Assembly: GCA_020051015.1 (NCBI GenBank)
Contig: JAGVJQ010000102.1
Coordinates: forward strand, 1 to 41,134
Direction of reading: 5' to 3'
Source of the DNA: Gammaproteobacteria bacterium
Lineage (GTDB): Bacteria > Pseudomonadota > Gammaproteobacteria > UBA1113
Length of the DNA stretch: 41,134 nt
Position 1 is the stretch's first letter, and every line of letters starts with the position of its first letter. The notes beneath the pieces are model-generated. The model searched no databases, was not told where the DNA came from, and saw only the letters and a program-made list of their open reading frames with translations. Of the stretch, positions 33,450-41,134 are shown piece by piece. A program made the translations under genes and the position numbers.

Positions 33450-35069
33450 CTAGTGGTTATTATTCATATATTGCGTCATTTCTTCACGAATTCGATTATA
33501 GTCAAACCCTTCTTCGCTCGAATAAACACTAATTTCCCCAACAATACCTTCTGCATCGCCAGGATCAACGAAGCCTTCTTTGACAAGTTCAATCGTGCGA
33601 TCTTTGTAGTTTTTCCAACCTTTTTGTTTTAAATAGGATTCCCAGCCAATCATGTCACAAGCACGGATAAATCGACGGCCAGGTTCATCAACCCAAATCA
33701 CTTCCGCTACCACTGAACGACCACTGACACCGGTTTTTTGGCATTCAGAACACCCCGGGCCACGAGCACGAATATGTTCGTATTTATCACCAAAGTAATC
33801 ACGCCATCTATCGAGATATACCTTGGCATGTGTTGATTGCGAAATAGGTACATTACATTTTTTGCATAATTTCGGAACTAATCGTTGGAAAATCAAGCAA
33901 ACTAACACATTACTATCGCTCAGTAATGTTTGCGAAATCCCCATATCGACTAACCGAGTAATAATACCGGGTGCAGAATTGGTATGGATAGTTGAGAAAA
34001 CCAAGTGTCCGGTAATAGCGGCGCGAACCATAACATTTGCCGTATCTTCATCCCGCATTTCACCGAGGACAATATAATCTGGATCCATACGTAATGCAGC
34101 ACGCCCAAATGAAGCAAAACTGCGATCATCTTTATCAGTATTAACCGGTACTTGCGTGACAGTGGGCACGACTTTTTCAACTGGATCTTCAATCGTATAA
34201 ACTTTGCGTGTATCGCGAATTAATTGCATACAACTTGCCAGTGTTGTGGTTTTACCAGAACCTGTCGGGCCTGATAATAAAACCGCGCCATGCGGCATTT
34301 GTACCGCGCGACTTATAATATAGACTTGCTCGGGGGTATAACCTAATTGCTCAAGGGTAACCGGTTTTGCAGCATCGCCAACCCCTAAAATCCGCATTAC
34401 TACGTCAAAACCACCATGTGCGGGCATACTAGCTAAACGCAATCGTACTTCTTGTCCTGCAACTCGAAGTGGCATAGAGGCATCTTGTGGCACTAATGGA
34501 TTAAAGTGTGCGGTAGCATGGTCAGTTTCTTTATTAAAGGCAACAGAGGCAATTTCACGTCCTAAGCGTGGGAACCATTCAGCATGTAAATATAATTCAC
34601 CATATTTGCGAAAACGAATACGCGCCACTTCCGGGCGTACTTCAATATGAATATCACTAATATCGGCCGTTACCGCTTCTTGTACTAGTAAACGTAAACG
34701 TTGTTGTTGTGCGCTAATGCTTGATTCGGCTTCGGTAGTTGCACGTTGCTCTTCTTCATCTTCTTCACCGGCAACATTGGCTAATAGTAGCGTAATAAGT
34801 TGTTGTGTGGCTGTCACAACTCGGCCTGGACGAATACCACGATTAATGAGCATCGTCTTACAATTTTGGACATCGCGTGAAATAGGATCAACGGTAAGAA
34901 TCGTGCCACTTTTTAACACGACAATAGTATTACGTTGCTGGCACCAGTCAGCCATTTCTAATAAGGGCTTGTCTTTGGGATCGAGATCCGCCTGGCTCGT
35001 AAGCACCTGCCCTTTTAATGCATTACTTAAACGATCACCAGTATTAATGTCATTCATTCGTTTAAACAT
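33450..35069 (-). CDS. Type IVb pilus assembly ATPase, PilQ/GspE-like
   Basis: This secretion ATPase powers pilus assembly. The 539-aa product shows Walker A GPTGSGKTTT (about 267-276), the Asp box with TIEDPVEK, Walker B DPDYIVLGEMRD (about 329-340) and the His box TGHLVFSTIHTNSA. Two CxxC pairs (Cys402/405 and Cys440/443) form a likely zinc site, as in assembly rather than retraction ATPases. The N-terminal 120 residues are specific, with an acidic stretch EEDEEEQ. The length is close to R64 PilQ. No clear ribosome-binding site precedes the ATG. The order ATPase, PilR, PilS matches IncI pilQ-pilR-pilS. Confidence 0.85.
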   Translation of the reverse strand: MFKRMNDINTGDRLSNALKGQVLTSQADLDPKDKPLLEMADWCQQRNTIVVLKSGTILTVDPISRDVQNCKTMLINRGIRPGRVVTATQQLITLLLANVAGEEDEEEQRATTEAESSISAQQQRLRLLVQEAVTADISDIHIEVRPEVARIRFRKYGELYLHAEWFPRLGREIASVAFNKETDHATAHFNPLVPQDASMPLRVAGQEVRLRLASMPAHGGFDVVMRILGVGDAAKPVTLEQLGYTPEQVYIISRAVQMPHGAVLLSGPTGSGKTTTLASCMQLIRDTRKVYTIEDPVEKVVPTVTQVPVNTDKDDRSFASFGRAALRMDPDYIVLGEMRDEDTANVMVRAAITGHLVFSTIHTNSAPGIITRLVDMGISQTLLSDSNVLVCLIFQRLVPKLCKKCNVPISQSTHAKVYLDRWRDYFGDKYEHIRARGPGCSECQKTGVSGRSVVAEVIWVDEPGRRFIRACDMIGWESYLKQKGWKNYKDRTIELVKEGFVDPGDAEGIVGEISVYSSEEGFDYNRIREEMTQYMNNNH

Positions 35070-35130
35070 ACTATGAGTTAATTCTTCAGCTATAAGTATA
35101 ATGCAGTTAATGATTAATTGTGGTCAAAAT

Positions 35131-35273
35131 AGGAACTATTGACAATTCTACTATACTGCGCATAAAGTCGCGATTTTCGGCGCTCCGCTGCTCACAGACG
35201 GCCGTGTATGCTGCGCTGCGGTGCTCAAAAATCCCGCCTTTCTACCGCAGACTAGCGAATTGTCAACAGTCCT
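35131..35273. repeat. GTTGACAATTC element, complete copy (143 bp)
   Basis: The ends AGGAACTATTGACAATTC and GAATTGTCAACAGTCCT are imperfect inverted repeats of about 28 bp including the flanking GCG/CGC. Inside, GCTCCGCTGCTCA and TGCGCTGCGGTGCTCA provide further pairing. There is no open frame. Another copy begins at 41031, and remnants lie at 21930 and 1372. It sits between the DUF1841 gene and the pilus ATPase gene. Confidence 0.85.
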
Positions 35274-35317
35274 TGTTCCAATTCTCGATTTTTTTCTATA
35301 ATTTTCATCAGGTAACG

Positions 35318-35743
35318 TTACACCCTCGTCCTTAAATTTTCAAGATAATTCTCTAAATCAAATTGTCCGCCTTGTTGCATAGACTGCCATAGCGAAGTAG
35401 CCAGGCATTCCATCATTTCATGTTCTGCTGCCAAATTATCGCCAAATTTTTGACAATATTGTTGAAAAATTTGATTAATTCCCATTGGTCGGTCAGTCGC
35501 AATTTGATCACGGAGCGTCAAATGCAAGCCTAAATGGAGGTAGGGATTGGTTTCGCCAAACTCGGGTAGATAATCTTTATCTAGATATTTATCAGGTTGG
35601 TTAAAGATAGGCTGGTATTCCGGGTGATCAAGAATGACTTGCACAAGTTGTTGCTCAAGACTTGTTAACATTTGCTGAGTTTGGAATTTTTGCCAGGTTT
35701 GAAAAAAATGGTGCCGCATTTGTTGGCGATCCATAGTGTACAT
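35318..35743 (-). CDS. DUF1841 family protein
   Basis: The 141-aa product (ATG 35743, GGAG seven bases upstream) matches my recollection of DUF1841. This is a small cytoplasmic proteobacterial family with a conserved NPYLHLGLHLTLRDQIATDR segment (about residues 65-84), rich in His and often placed beside nth. Its function is unknown. The ATG follows the nth stop as TAAcATG, so the pair is tightly coupled. A longer frame to 35788 would overlap nth and lacks support. Confidence 0.8.
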   Translation of the reverse strand: MYTMDRQQMRHHFFQTWQKFQTQQMLTSLEQQLVQVILDHPEYQPIFNQPDKYLDKDYLPEFGETNPYLHLGLHLTLRDQIATDRPMGINQIFQQYCQKFGDNLAAEHEMMECLATSLWQSMQQGGQFDLENYLENLRTRV

Positions 35744-35744
35744 G

Positions 35745-36386
35745 TTAATTCTCCGTGGGAAGTTTTTTATAATAATCACATAAATCACTAATAATGCATT
35801 CAGCGCAATGCGGTTTACGCGCTGTACACGTATATCGTCCGTGCAAAATTAACCAATGATGAGCATGTTGCATAAACTCTTTAGGCACATTTTTTAATAA
35901 CCCCAGCTCTACTTCCAAAACATTCTTGCCTGGTGCAAGTCCAGTTCGATTTGAAACACGAAAGATATGCGTATCAACCGCCATTGTGTGCTGGCCAAAT
36001 GCAGTATTTAAAATCACATTAGCTGTTTTACGTCCCACTCCAGGTAAAGACTCCAGCGCTTGACGATTATCCGGAACTTGGCTATCAAATTGCTCCACCA
36101 ACATACGACAGGTTTTCATCAGATTTTCAGCTTTGCTATTATATAATCCGATCGATTTGATATATGACTTCAGACCATCGATACCTAAATCTAAAATTGC
36201 TTGCGGTGTATTGGCAACTGGAAATAACTTAGCCGTCGCTTTATTAACGCTGACATCAGTTGCTTGCGCGGATAATAATACAGAAACTAACAGTTCAAAT
36301 GGTGATGAATAAATTAATTCTGTCGTTGGATGTGGATTTTGTGCTTGTAAACGAGTAAACATTTCTCGTCGTTGCTTTGGCGTCAT
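35745..36386 (-). CDS. nth: Endonuclease III (DNA glycosylase/AP lyase)
   Basis: Nth removes oxidised pyrimidines and nicks AP sites in base-excision repair. I chose ATG 36386 (213 aa, MTPKQRREMFTRL): AAGGA lies seven bases upstream, inside the rsxB end. The helix-hairpin-helix LPGVGRKTANVIL carries the catalytic Lys, and MAVDTHIFRVSNRTGL carries the catalytic Asp. The C-terminal 4Fe-4S ligands C-x6-C-x2-C-x5-C are complete (from CTARKPHCAEC to LC). It starts one base after the rsxB stop (TAAcATG) and continues to DUF1841. Confidence 0.96.
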   Translation of the reverse strand: MTPKQRREMFTRLQAQNPHPTTELIYSSPFELLVSVLLSAQATDVSVNKATAKLFPVANTPQAILDLGIDGLKSYIKSIGLYNSKAENLMKTCRMLVEQFDSQVPDNRQALESLPGVGRKTANVILNTAFGQHTMAVDTHIFRVSNRTGLAPGKNVLEVELGLLKNVPKEFMQHAHHWLILHGRYTCTARKPHCAECIISDLCDYYKKLPTEN

Positions 36387-36387
36387 G

Positions 36388-37014
36388 TTATTGTCCTTTT
36401 TTTGCTTTAGCACGCGCTATGGCCTCAGCAACAAAAGCCTTTCGTGCAGCGAGAATTTCATCTTGATTATTCGTAATCATTGATGCTTTTACCGCTTGTT
36501 CATGTTGTTTTTCTGCCATTGACGCATCTGATTTTAATCGTACATTATGTTTGTAATAACGTTGTCGTGCCAGTTCTGCTTTTTGATAAAACTCATCGTC
36601 GTTTACCGGTTCAGAAATAGCAACAAGCTCAATACAGTCCATTGGGCATGGTGGGATGCATAATTCACAACCAGTACAAGCATCTGTGATCACGGTATGC
36701 ATCAATTTTGCTGCACCAACAATCGCATCCACTGGACAGGCAGTAATACATTTAAGACAGCCGATACACGCCTCTTCTTGAATAACTGCAACTTGTGCTG
36801 GTTTTGCCGGAGCTTTTAATGGAATAGGTTCTTGTTTTAATAACGCCGCTAATTTTGCTAGTACACGTTCGCCGCCCGGAGGACAAAGATTAATGGCTTC
36901 ATTTTTTTCGGCTATGGCGGTTGCATATGGCATACAACCACCATGGCCACACAAACCACATTGGGTTTGTGGTAATAAGGCATCGATTTTTTCGGCTAGG
37001 TTTTTTTCGGTCAT
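36388..37014 (-). CDS. rsxB: RnfB/RsxB-like ferredoxin protein without membrane anchor
   Basis: RsxB/RnfB normally is the ferredoxin-bearing subunit of the membrane Rnf/Rsx electron-transfer complex. The 208-aa product (ATG 37014; an upstream TTG at 37032 is unlikely) has an N-terminal CGLCGHGGC cluster site. Two 4Fe-4S ferredoxin motifs follow, [12 protein letters not shown] and [12 protein letters not shown], and then a charged helical tail rich in Lys/Ala. The N-terminal membrane helix of E. coli RsxB is missing, and no rsxA, C, D, G or E lies nearby. It keeps only the rsx-nth adjacency, so a soluble electron-transfer role is more likely than a full Rsx complex. Confidence 0.85.
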   Translation of the reverse strand: MTEKNLAEKIDALLPQTQCGLCGHGGCMPYATAIAEKNEAINLCPPGGERVLAKLAALLKQEPIPLKAPAKPAQVAVIQEEACIGCLKCITACPVDAIVGAAKLMHTVITDACTGCELCIPPCPMDCIELVAISEPVNDDEFYQKAELARQRYYKHNVRLKSDASMAEKQHEQAVKASMITNNQDEILAARKAFVAEAIARAKAKKGQ

Positions 37015-37052
37015 TTTACCAACATATTGCAATTATATAGATTTTTCAGACA

Positions 37053-37098
37053 GCCCCCTCTCCCCCAACCCCTCCCCCGCTTCGCGGGGGAGGGGAGC
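37053..37098. repeat. C/G-rich hairpin element, copy 3
   Basis: Same family as 19596 and 27326, with stem tip GCTTCGC. It begins 73 nt past the metG stop on the minus strand, ahead of rsxB. The minus strand has four G-runs of at least four spaced by 1-3 nt. Confidence 0.85.
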
Positions 37099-37115
37099 GA
37101 AAAGAGGTAACCTTT

Positions 37116-37166
37116 CATGCCTCTTAACTTGGGAGCAAAACATGCCCCTTAACTTGGGAGTGAAAA
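37116..37166. repeat. Tandem direct repeat after metG
   Basis: Two adjacent units of 25 and 26 bp share CATGCC-[TC]-CTTAACTTGGGAG and an A-run. A partial third unit (GGGAGCGAAAAGAG) overlaps the right end of the neighbouring hairpin element. It lies between metG and rsxB. Confidence 0.7.
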
Positions 37167-37171
37167 GAGAA

Positions 37172-39214
37172 TCATTTTACCAACATACCGGGTTTTGCGC
37201 CGTCATCAGGATGCAAAATCCATAAATCACTACCACCAGGGCCCGCTGCTAACACCATACCTTCTGACATCCCAAAACGCATTTGACGTGGTGCCAAGTT
37301 AACAACGGCAACAGTTAATTTTCCGATTAAGTCGGCAGGATTCGGATAGGCTGCTTTAATACCAGCAAATACTTGTCTCATTTCACCATTGCCAATATCT
37401 AATTGCAATTTTAATAATTTATCTGCTTCAGGGACAGCTTCTGCTTGCGCAATTCTAACAATCCGTAAATCAATTTTGGCAAAGTCATCGTAACTAATTT
37501 CAGCTTTAATTTCTGTCAATGTAGATTTCTCACTTTTTATAACTAATGCTTTTTCTTCTTTTTTTGCTACAGGCTCGGTTGGCTTCGTGACCATGGCTTC
37601 AACTTGCTTTAATTCCAAACGTTGTAACATGGGAATAAACGCAGCAATTTTATGCTCTAATAAGGTTGTGCGTCGGTCGTGCCATGTCATTGGCGGAATC
37701 ATTAAAAATTGCTCTGTCTTTTTCGCAAGCTCCGGCAAAATGGGTTTTAAATAAGTCACTAAAACGCGAAACAGTTGCAATCCTAAACTACAAATTGCAT
37801 GTACTTCTGCACTTTTATCTGCTTGTTTTATCAAAGTCCAAGGTTGCTTATCCGCAATATACTGATTCGCTTGATCAGCAAGCGCCATAATTTCACGAAC
37901 TGCACGCGCAAAATCACGCTGCTCATAGCATTCTGCAATGGTATCGCCGGCTTGAATAAATGATTCATATAATGCTGGCTCAATTAATTCATTTGCCATT
38001 TTTCCATCAAAATTTTTCGTGATAAATCCAGCACAACGGCTAGCAATATTAACGACTTTACCAACTAAATCAGAATTAACGCGTTGTACAAAATCAGCTA
38101 AATTTAAATCAATATCTTCGACATTTGAGTTTAATTTTGCTGCAAAATAGTAACGCAAATATTCAGGGTCAATATGTTGTAAATAGGTACTAGCATTAAT
38201 AAATGTACCGCGCGATTTCGACATTTTCTGCCCGTTAACCGTTAAAAAACCATGAACAAAAATGGCTGTCGGTTTACGATAACCAGCACCAGTTAACATC
38301 GCAGGCCAGAATAATGCATGAAAATACGTAATATCTTTACCAATAAAATGGTATAACTCTGCTTTGCTATCTGCACCAAAAAATTGATTTAACTCGAGAT
38401 AAGGTTTGCGTTTACATAGATTTTCAAAACTAGCAAGGTAGCCGATGGGGGCATCTAACCAAACATAAAAATATTTGCCTGCGGCACCAGGAATCTCAAA
38501 GCCAAAATAAGGGGCATCTCGCGAAATATCCCAATCACGCAATCCAGCATCAAACCATTCTTGTAATTTATTAGCGACTTCAGGTTGTAAATGCCCACTT
38601 TGACCCCATTTGCGGAGCATTTCTTCATAATGTTGTAATTGGAAAAAATAATGCTCGGATTCTTTTTGAATTGGGGTTGCGCCAGATAATACTGAAACGG
38701 CATTAATTAATTCATGAGGCGAATAAGTCGCACCACATACTTCACAATTATCGCCATACTGATCTTTGGCGTGACAGCGAGGACATTCGCCTTTGACGTA
38801 GCGATCGGGCAAGAAAATATTTTGTACTGGATCAAATGCCTGTGAAATAGTTCGTGTAGCAATGTCACCGTGTTGCTTTAATTTTTCATACACAGCCGCC
38901 ACTAATTGTTTGTTTTCTTCTGAGTGTGTCGTGTAATAGTTGTCATATTCAATTAAAAATGCTGAAAAATCGCGGAGTTGTTCCGCATGCACTGATTCAA
39001 TTAATTCTTCAGGCGAAATGCCACGCTCTCGTGCTTTAATCATGATAGCAGTACCGTGAGCATCACTGCCAGAAATAAAATAACAGTCATGGCCACGCAT
39101 GCGTTGAAATCTAACCCAAATGTCAGCTTGAATTGCTTCAACCAAATGTCCTAAATGTGGCGCCCCATTAGCGTAAGTTAAAGCTGTGGTAACCAGTATT
39201 TGTCGTTTTTGCAT
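37172..39214 (-). CDS. metG: Methionyl-tRNA synthetase
   Basis: MetG charges initiator and elongator tRNA-Met. The 680-aa product has the HIGH-type motif in APHLGHL, the zinc knuckle [17 protein letters not shown] and [11 protein letters not shown] (KMSKS). A helical anticodon domain and a C-terminal tRNA-binding (EMAP-like) domain beginning near [20 protein letters not shown] complete it. Length and domain order equal E. coli (677 aa). It is divergent from mrp, as in E. coli. No strong Shine-Dalgarno precedes the ATG. Confidence 0.97.
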   Translation of the reverse strand: MQKRQILVTTALTYANGAPHLGHLVEAIQADIWVRFQRMRGHDCYFISGSDAHGTAIMIKARERGISPEELIESVHAEQLRDFSAFLIEYDNYYTTHSEENKQLVAAVYEKLKQHGDIATRTISQAFDPVQNIFLPDRYVKGECPRCHAKDQYGDNCEVCGATYSPHELINAVSVLSGATPIQKESEHYFFQLQHYEEMLRKWGQSGHLQPEVANKLQEWFDAGLRDWDISRDAPYFGFEIPGAAGKYFYVWLDAPIGYLASFENLCKRKPYLELNQFFGADSKAELYHFIGKDITYFHALFWPAMLTGAGYRKPTAIFVHGFLTVNGQKMSKSRGTFINASTYLQHIDPEYLRYYFAAKLNSNVEDIDLNLADFVQRVNSDLVGKVVNIASRCAGFITKNFDGKMANELIEPALYESFIQAGDTIAECYEQRDFARAVREIMALADQANQYIADKQPWTLIKQADKSAEVHAICSLGLQLFRVLVTYLKPILPELAKKTEQFLMIPPMTWHDRRTTLLEHKIAAFIPMLQRLELKQVEAMVTKPTEPVAKKEEKALVIKSEKSTLTEIKAEISYDDFAKIDLRIVRIAQAEAVPEADKLLKLQLDIGNGEMRQVFAGIKAAYPNPADLIGKLTVAVVNLAPRQMRFGMSEGMVLAAGPGGSDLWILHPDDGAKPGMLVK

Positions 39215-39321
39215 GATAAGTTTAATCTTTTATAAATTTATTTAAGATGCATAATAATAACATATAAATGCAACTCACTGGAATATACCGTATACACCTA
39301 CAAACATCACCAACTATCCGG

Positions 39322-39327
39322 TATAAT
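39322..39327 (+). promoter_or_regulatory. -10 box of mrp
   Basis: A perfect TATAAT lies 36 bases before the mrp ATG in the 149-bp divergent metG-mrp region. The -35 match is weak (near TACAAA), so the site is likely but not certain. Confidence 0.4.
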
Positions 39328-39363
39328 GCCAACAAGCAATAAATTAGTGATTTTAATCATTTT

Positions 39364-40449
39364 ATGAACACATTAACCAAAGACACAATTCTTAAACAAA
39401 TACAACAATATATTGAACCTTATACCGGTCTAGATTTGGTCGCCTCAAAATCGATAGCTCATATCGATATTCAAGAACAGCAAGTTCATATCCATGTTAA
39501 GTTAGGATTTCCTGCAGCCAGCTACCAAGAGAAACTTGACGCTGCTTTACGGGAAACATTAGCCCCGCTTGCTATCAAATCATTAACCATCAAAATTGAT
39601 TGGGAAATTCAACCACATATTGTACAAGGTGGTTTAAAACCGTTACCCGGCACAAAGAATATTATCGCTGTAGCGTCAGGCAAAGGTGGTGTCGGTAAAT
39701 CTACCACAGCGGTTAATTTGGCATTAGCTTTGCAAGCGGAAGGTGCGCGAGTAGGCATCCTTGATGCAGATATCTATGGTCCGAATCAACCACAAATGTT
39801 AGGTATTTGCCAAAAACCTGTTAGCAAAGATGGCAAACATATGGAGCCCATTATCAGCCATGGCCTGCAATCCATGTCCATTGGATACTTGGTTGAGCAA
39901 CATACCCCTATGGTATGGCGTGGTCCGATGGTGAGCGGTGCCTTGCAACAACTGTTGCATGATACTGCTTGGCATGATTTAGATTATCTCGTTGTCGATT
40001 TACCGCCAGGCACGGGCGATGTGCAATTAACACTTGCGCAAAAAATTCCAGTAAGCGGTGCTGTTATTGTAACAACACCACAAGACATTGCATTATTAGA
40101 TGTGCATAAAGCCATCGGGATGTTTCGTAAAGTTAATGTTCCCGTATTAGGCGTCATTGAAAATATGAGTTTACATATTTGTAGTCAATGCGGCCACAAA
40201 GAAGCTATTTTTGGTAGTGGTGGTGGTGAAATGATTGCTGAACAATATGAAGTACCTTTGTTAGGACAATTACCATTAGATATTCGCATTCGCCAACAGG
40301 CTGATGCTGGTAAACCAACAGTTATAGCAGAACCTGATTCTGTTTTATCTGAAATTTATCGAAATATTGCTTGTTACGCAGCCGCTCGTTTATCTTTACG
40401 TGCAAAAAATGCTGCATCCAAATTCCCTAAAATTGTTGTGAGTGAATAA
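39364..40449 (+). CDS. mrp: Mrp/ApbC iron-sulfur cluster carrier ATPase
   Basis: Mrp is a cytoplasmic P-loop ATPase of the Nbp35/ApbC family that delivers iron-sulfur clusters. The 361-aa product has an N-terminal DUF59/MIP18-like domain (about residues 5-85), the deviant Walker A ASGKGGVGKSTT (104-115) and DADIYGPNQPQML. LPPGTGDVQLTLAQ and the cluster-binding CSQCG motif near residue 275 follow. It precedes dcd by 3 nt, so the two are co-transcribed. Divergence from metG is the classic arrangement. Confidence 0.95.
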   Translation: MNTLTKDTILKQIQQYIEPYTGLDLVASKSIAHIDIQEQQVHIHVKLGFPAASYQEKLDAALRETLAPLAIKSLTIKIDWEIQPHIVQGGLKPLPGTKNIIAVASGKGGVGKSTTAVNLALALQAEGARVGILDADIYGPNQPQMLGICQKPVSKDGKHMEPIISHGLQSMSIGYLVEQHTPMVWRGPMVSGALQQLLHDTAWHDLDYLVVDLPPGTGDVQLTLAQKIPVSGAVIVTTPQDIALLDVHKAIGMFRKVNVPVLGVIENMSLHICSQCGHKEAIFGSGGGEMIAEQYEVPLLGQLPLDIRIRQQADAGKPTVIAEPDSVLSEIYRNIACYAAARLSLRAKNAASKFPKIVVSE

Positions 40450-40452
40450 ACT

Positions 40453-41019
40453 ATGTCAATTAAATCAGATCAATGGATTCGTTATATGGCGCGCGAACAT
40501 GGCATGATTGAGCCTTTTGCAGCCCAACAAGTACGCGCGGCTAATGGCGATAAAATTATTTCCTACGGCACATCAAGCTATGGTTATGATGTACGTTGTG
40601 CCAATGAATTTAAAATATTTACCAACATCAATTCGGCCATTGTCGATCCCAAAAACTTCGATGCGAATAGTTTTGTCGATATAAAATCAGATGTCTGTAT
40701 TATTCCGCCAAATTCATTTGCACTTGCGCGCACCATTGAATACTTCCGTATTCCGCGCAGTGTATTAACAATTTGCCTAGGAAAATCAACTTATGCTCGT
40801 TGTGGCATTATTGTTAATGTGACACCATTAGAGCCTGAGTGGGAAGGTCATGTGACATTAGAATTTTCCAACACCACACCACTACCCGCAAAAATTTATG
40901 CTAATGAAGGTGTGGCACAAATGTTGTTTCTCGAGTCAGATGAAGAATGTGAAACATCATATAAAGATCGTGGTGGTAAATATCAAGGACAAGTTGGTGT
41001 AACACTTCCGATTACTTAG
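40453..41019 (+). CDS. dcd: dCTP deaminase
   Basis: Dcd deaminates dCTP to dUTP, the main source of dTMP in many bacteria. The 188-aa product has [10 protein letters not shown] near residue 43, the nucleotide-binding [11 protein letters not shown] segment and the catalytic Glu in [17 protein letters not shown]. The C-terminal [11 protein letters not shown] is typical. Details such as KSTYARCG differ from the E. coli type and resemble the alphaproteobacterial and Coxiella form from memory. It starts 3 nt after mrp. Confidence 0.95.
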   Translation: MSIKSDQWIRYMAREHGMIEPFAAQQVRAANGDKIISYGTSSYGYDVRCANEFKIFTNINSAIVDPKNFDANSFVDIKSDVCIIPPNSFALARTIEYFRIPRSVLTICLGKSTYARCGIIVNVTPLEPEWEGHVTLEFSNTTPLPAKIYANEGVAQMLFLESDEECETSYKDRGGKYQGQVGVTLPIT

Positions 41020-41030
41020 AAGTTGTAATT

Positions 41031-41134
41031 AGGAACTGTTTACAATTCTACTATGCTGGGCACAAAGCCTCGATTTTCTGTGTTCCGCTGCTCAAATACT
41101 ACTATGTATGCTGCGCTGCGGTACTCGAAAATCA
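41031..41134. repeat. GTTGACAATTC element, copy cut by window end
   Basis: AGGAACTGTTTACAATTC and the following 80 bp match the left two-thirds of the element at 35131-35273, including GCTCCGCTGCTCA-like and TATGCTGCGCTGCGG segments. The right end lies beyond the window. Confidence 0.8.

Noticed and set aside
1..41134. tRNA, rRNA, transposase or integrase genes
   Set aside because: I read the intergenic gaps for tRNA-like arms and the long frames for transposase or integrase motifs and found none I could support.

Overview
The window reads as a stretch of AT-rich gammaproteobacterial chromosome. The gene order rpsB-tsf-pyrH-frr-uppS-cdsA-rseP-bamA-ompH-lpxD-fabZ-lpxA-lpxB is the classic gammaproteobacterial envelope cluster. 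metG/mrp divergence, rpoN-hpf and rsxB-nth are also gammaproteobacterial neighbourhoods. My inference, with moderate to low confidence, is a member of the Legionellales (Coxiella, Legionella or Berkiella-like). The reasons are the missing dxr, the large alpha-helical proteins of unknown function with one C-terminal membrane anchor, and the chromosomal type IVb pilus genes. No 16S or other taxonomic marker lies in the window.

Region 1 (1-7070) is accessory. It holds an edge-truncated unknown gene (not closed at the left edge), an unknown 172-aa protein, a small membrane protein, an 895-aa helical-repeat protein flanked by two same-orientation copies of a palindromic element, and a 583-aa protein with N-terminal repeats, a beta-rich centre and a C-terminal membrane segment. 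Region 2 (7071-22786, all minus strand) has two MHS-type MFS transporters followed, against transcription, by the lipid A, outer-membrane assembly and translation cluster. Transcription runs rpsB, tsf, pyrH, frr, uppS, cdsA, rseP, bamA, ompH, then a strong terminator. After a 471-bp repeat-filled gap come lpxD, fabZ, lpxA, lpxB and an MHS transporter coupled to lpxB by an ATGA overlap. Region 3 (22967-27207, plus strand) has map, ansA, rpoN and hpf, with large palindromic elements between map, ansA and rpoN.

Region 4 (27382-35069, minus) is a type IVb pilus module of the IncI thin-pilus kind: an ATPase (PilQ-like), an inner-membrane platform protein (PilR-like), three tandem PilS-like prepilins and a fourth divergent pilin. 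recG follows only 9 nt downstream. Region 5 (35318-39214, minus) has metG, then rsxB-nth-DUF1841 joined by TAAcATG junctions. Region 6 (39364-41019, plus) has mrp and dcd.

The least ordinary feature is the density of intergenic structured repeats. At least five families occur: a 218-225-bp element with four related arms (three copies); a C/G-rich 46-bp hairpin whose minus strand also fits a G-quadruplex pattern and lies 3' of genes (three intact copies plus one degenerate); a TGTAGGGTGGGC palindrome (two copies); a 143-bp element with GTTGACAATTC ends (one full copy, one cut by the edge, two remnants); and a cloverleaf-like single copy at 6934-7022. None encodes a transposase, so they look like MITE or REP/BIME-type noncoding elements. 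I found no tRNA, rRNA, CRISPR array, intact insertion sequence or replication origin.
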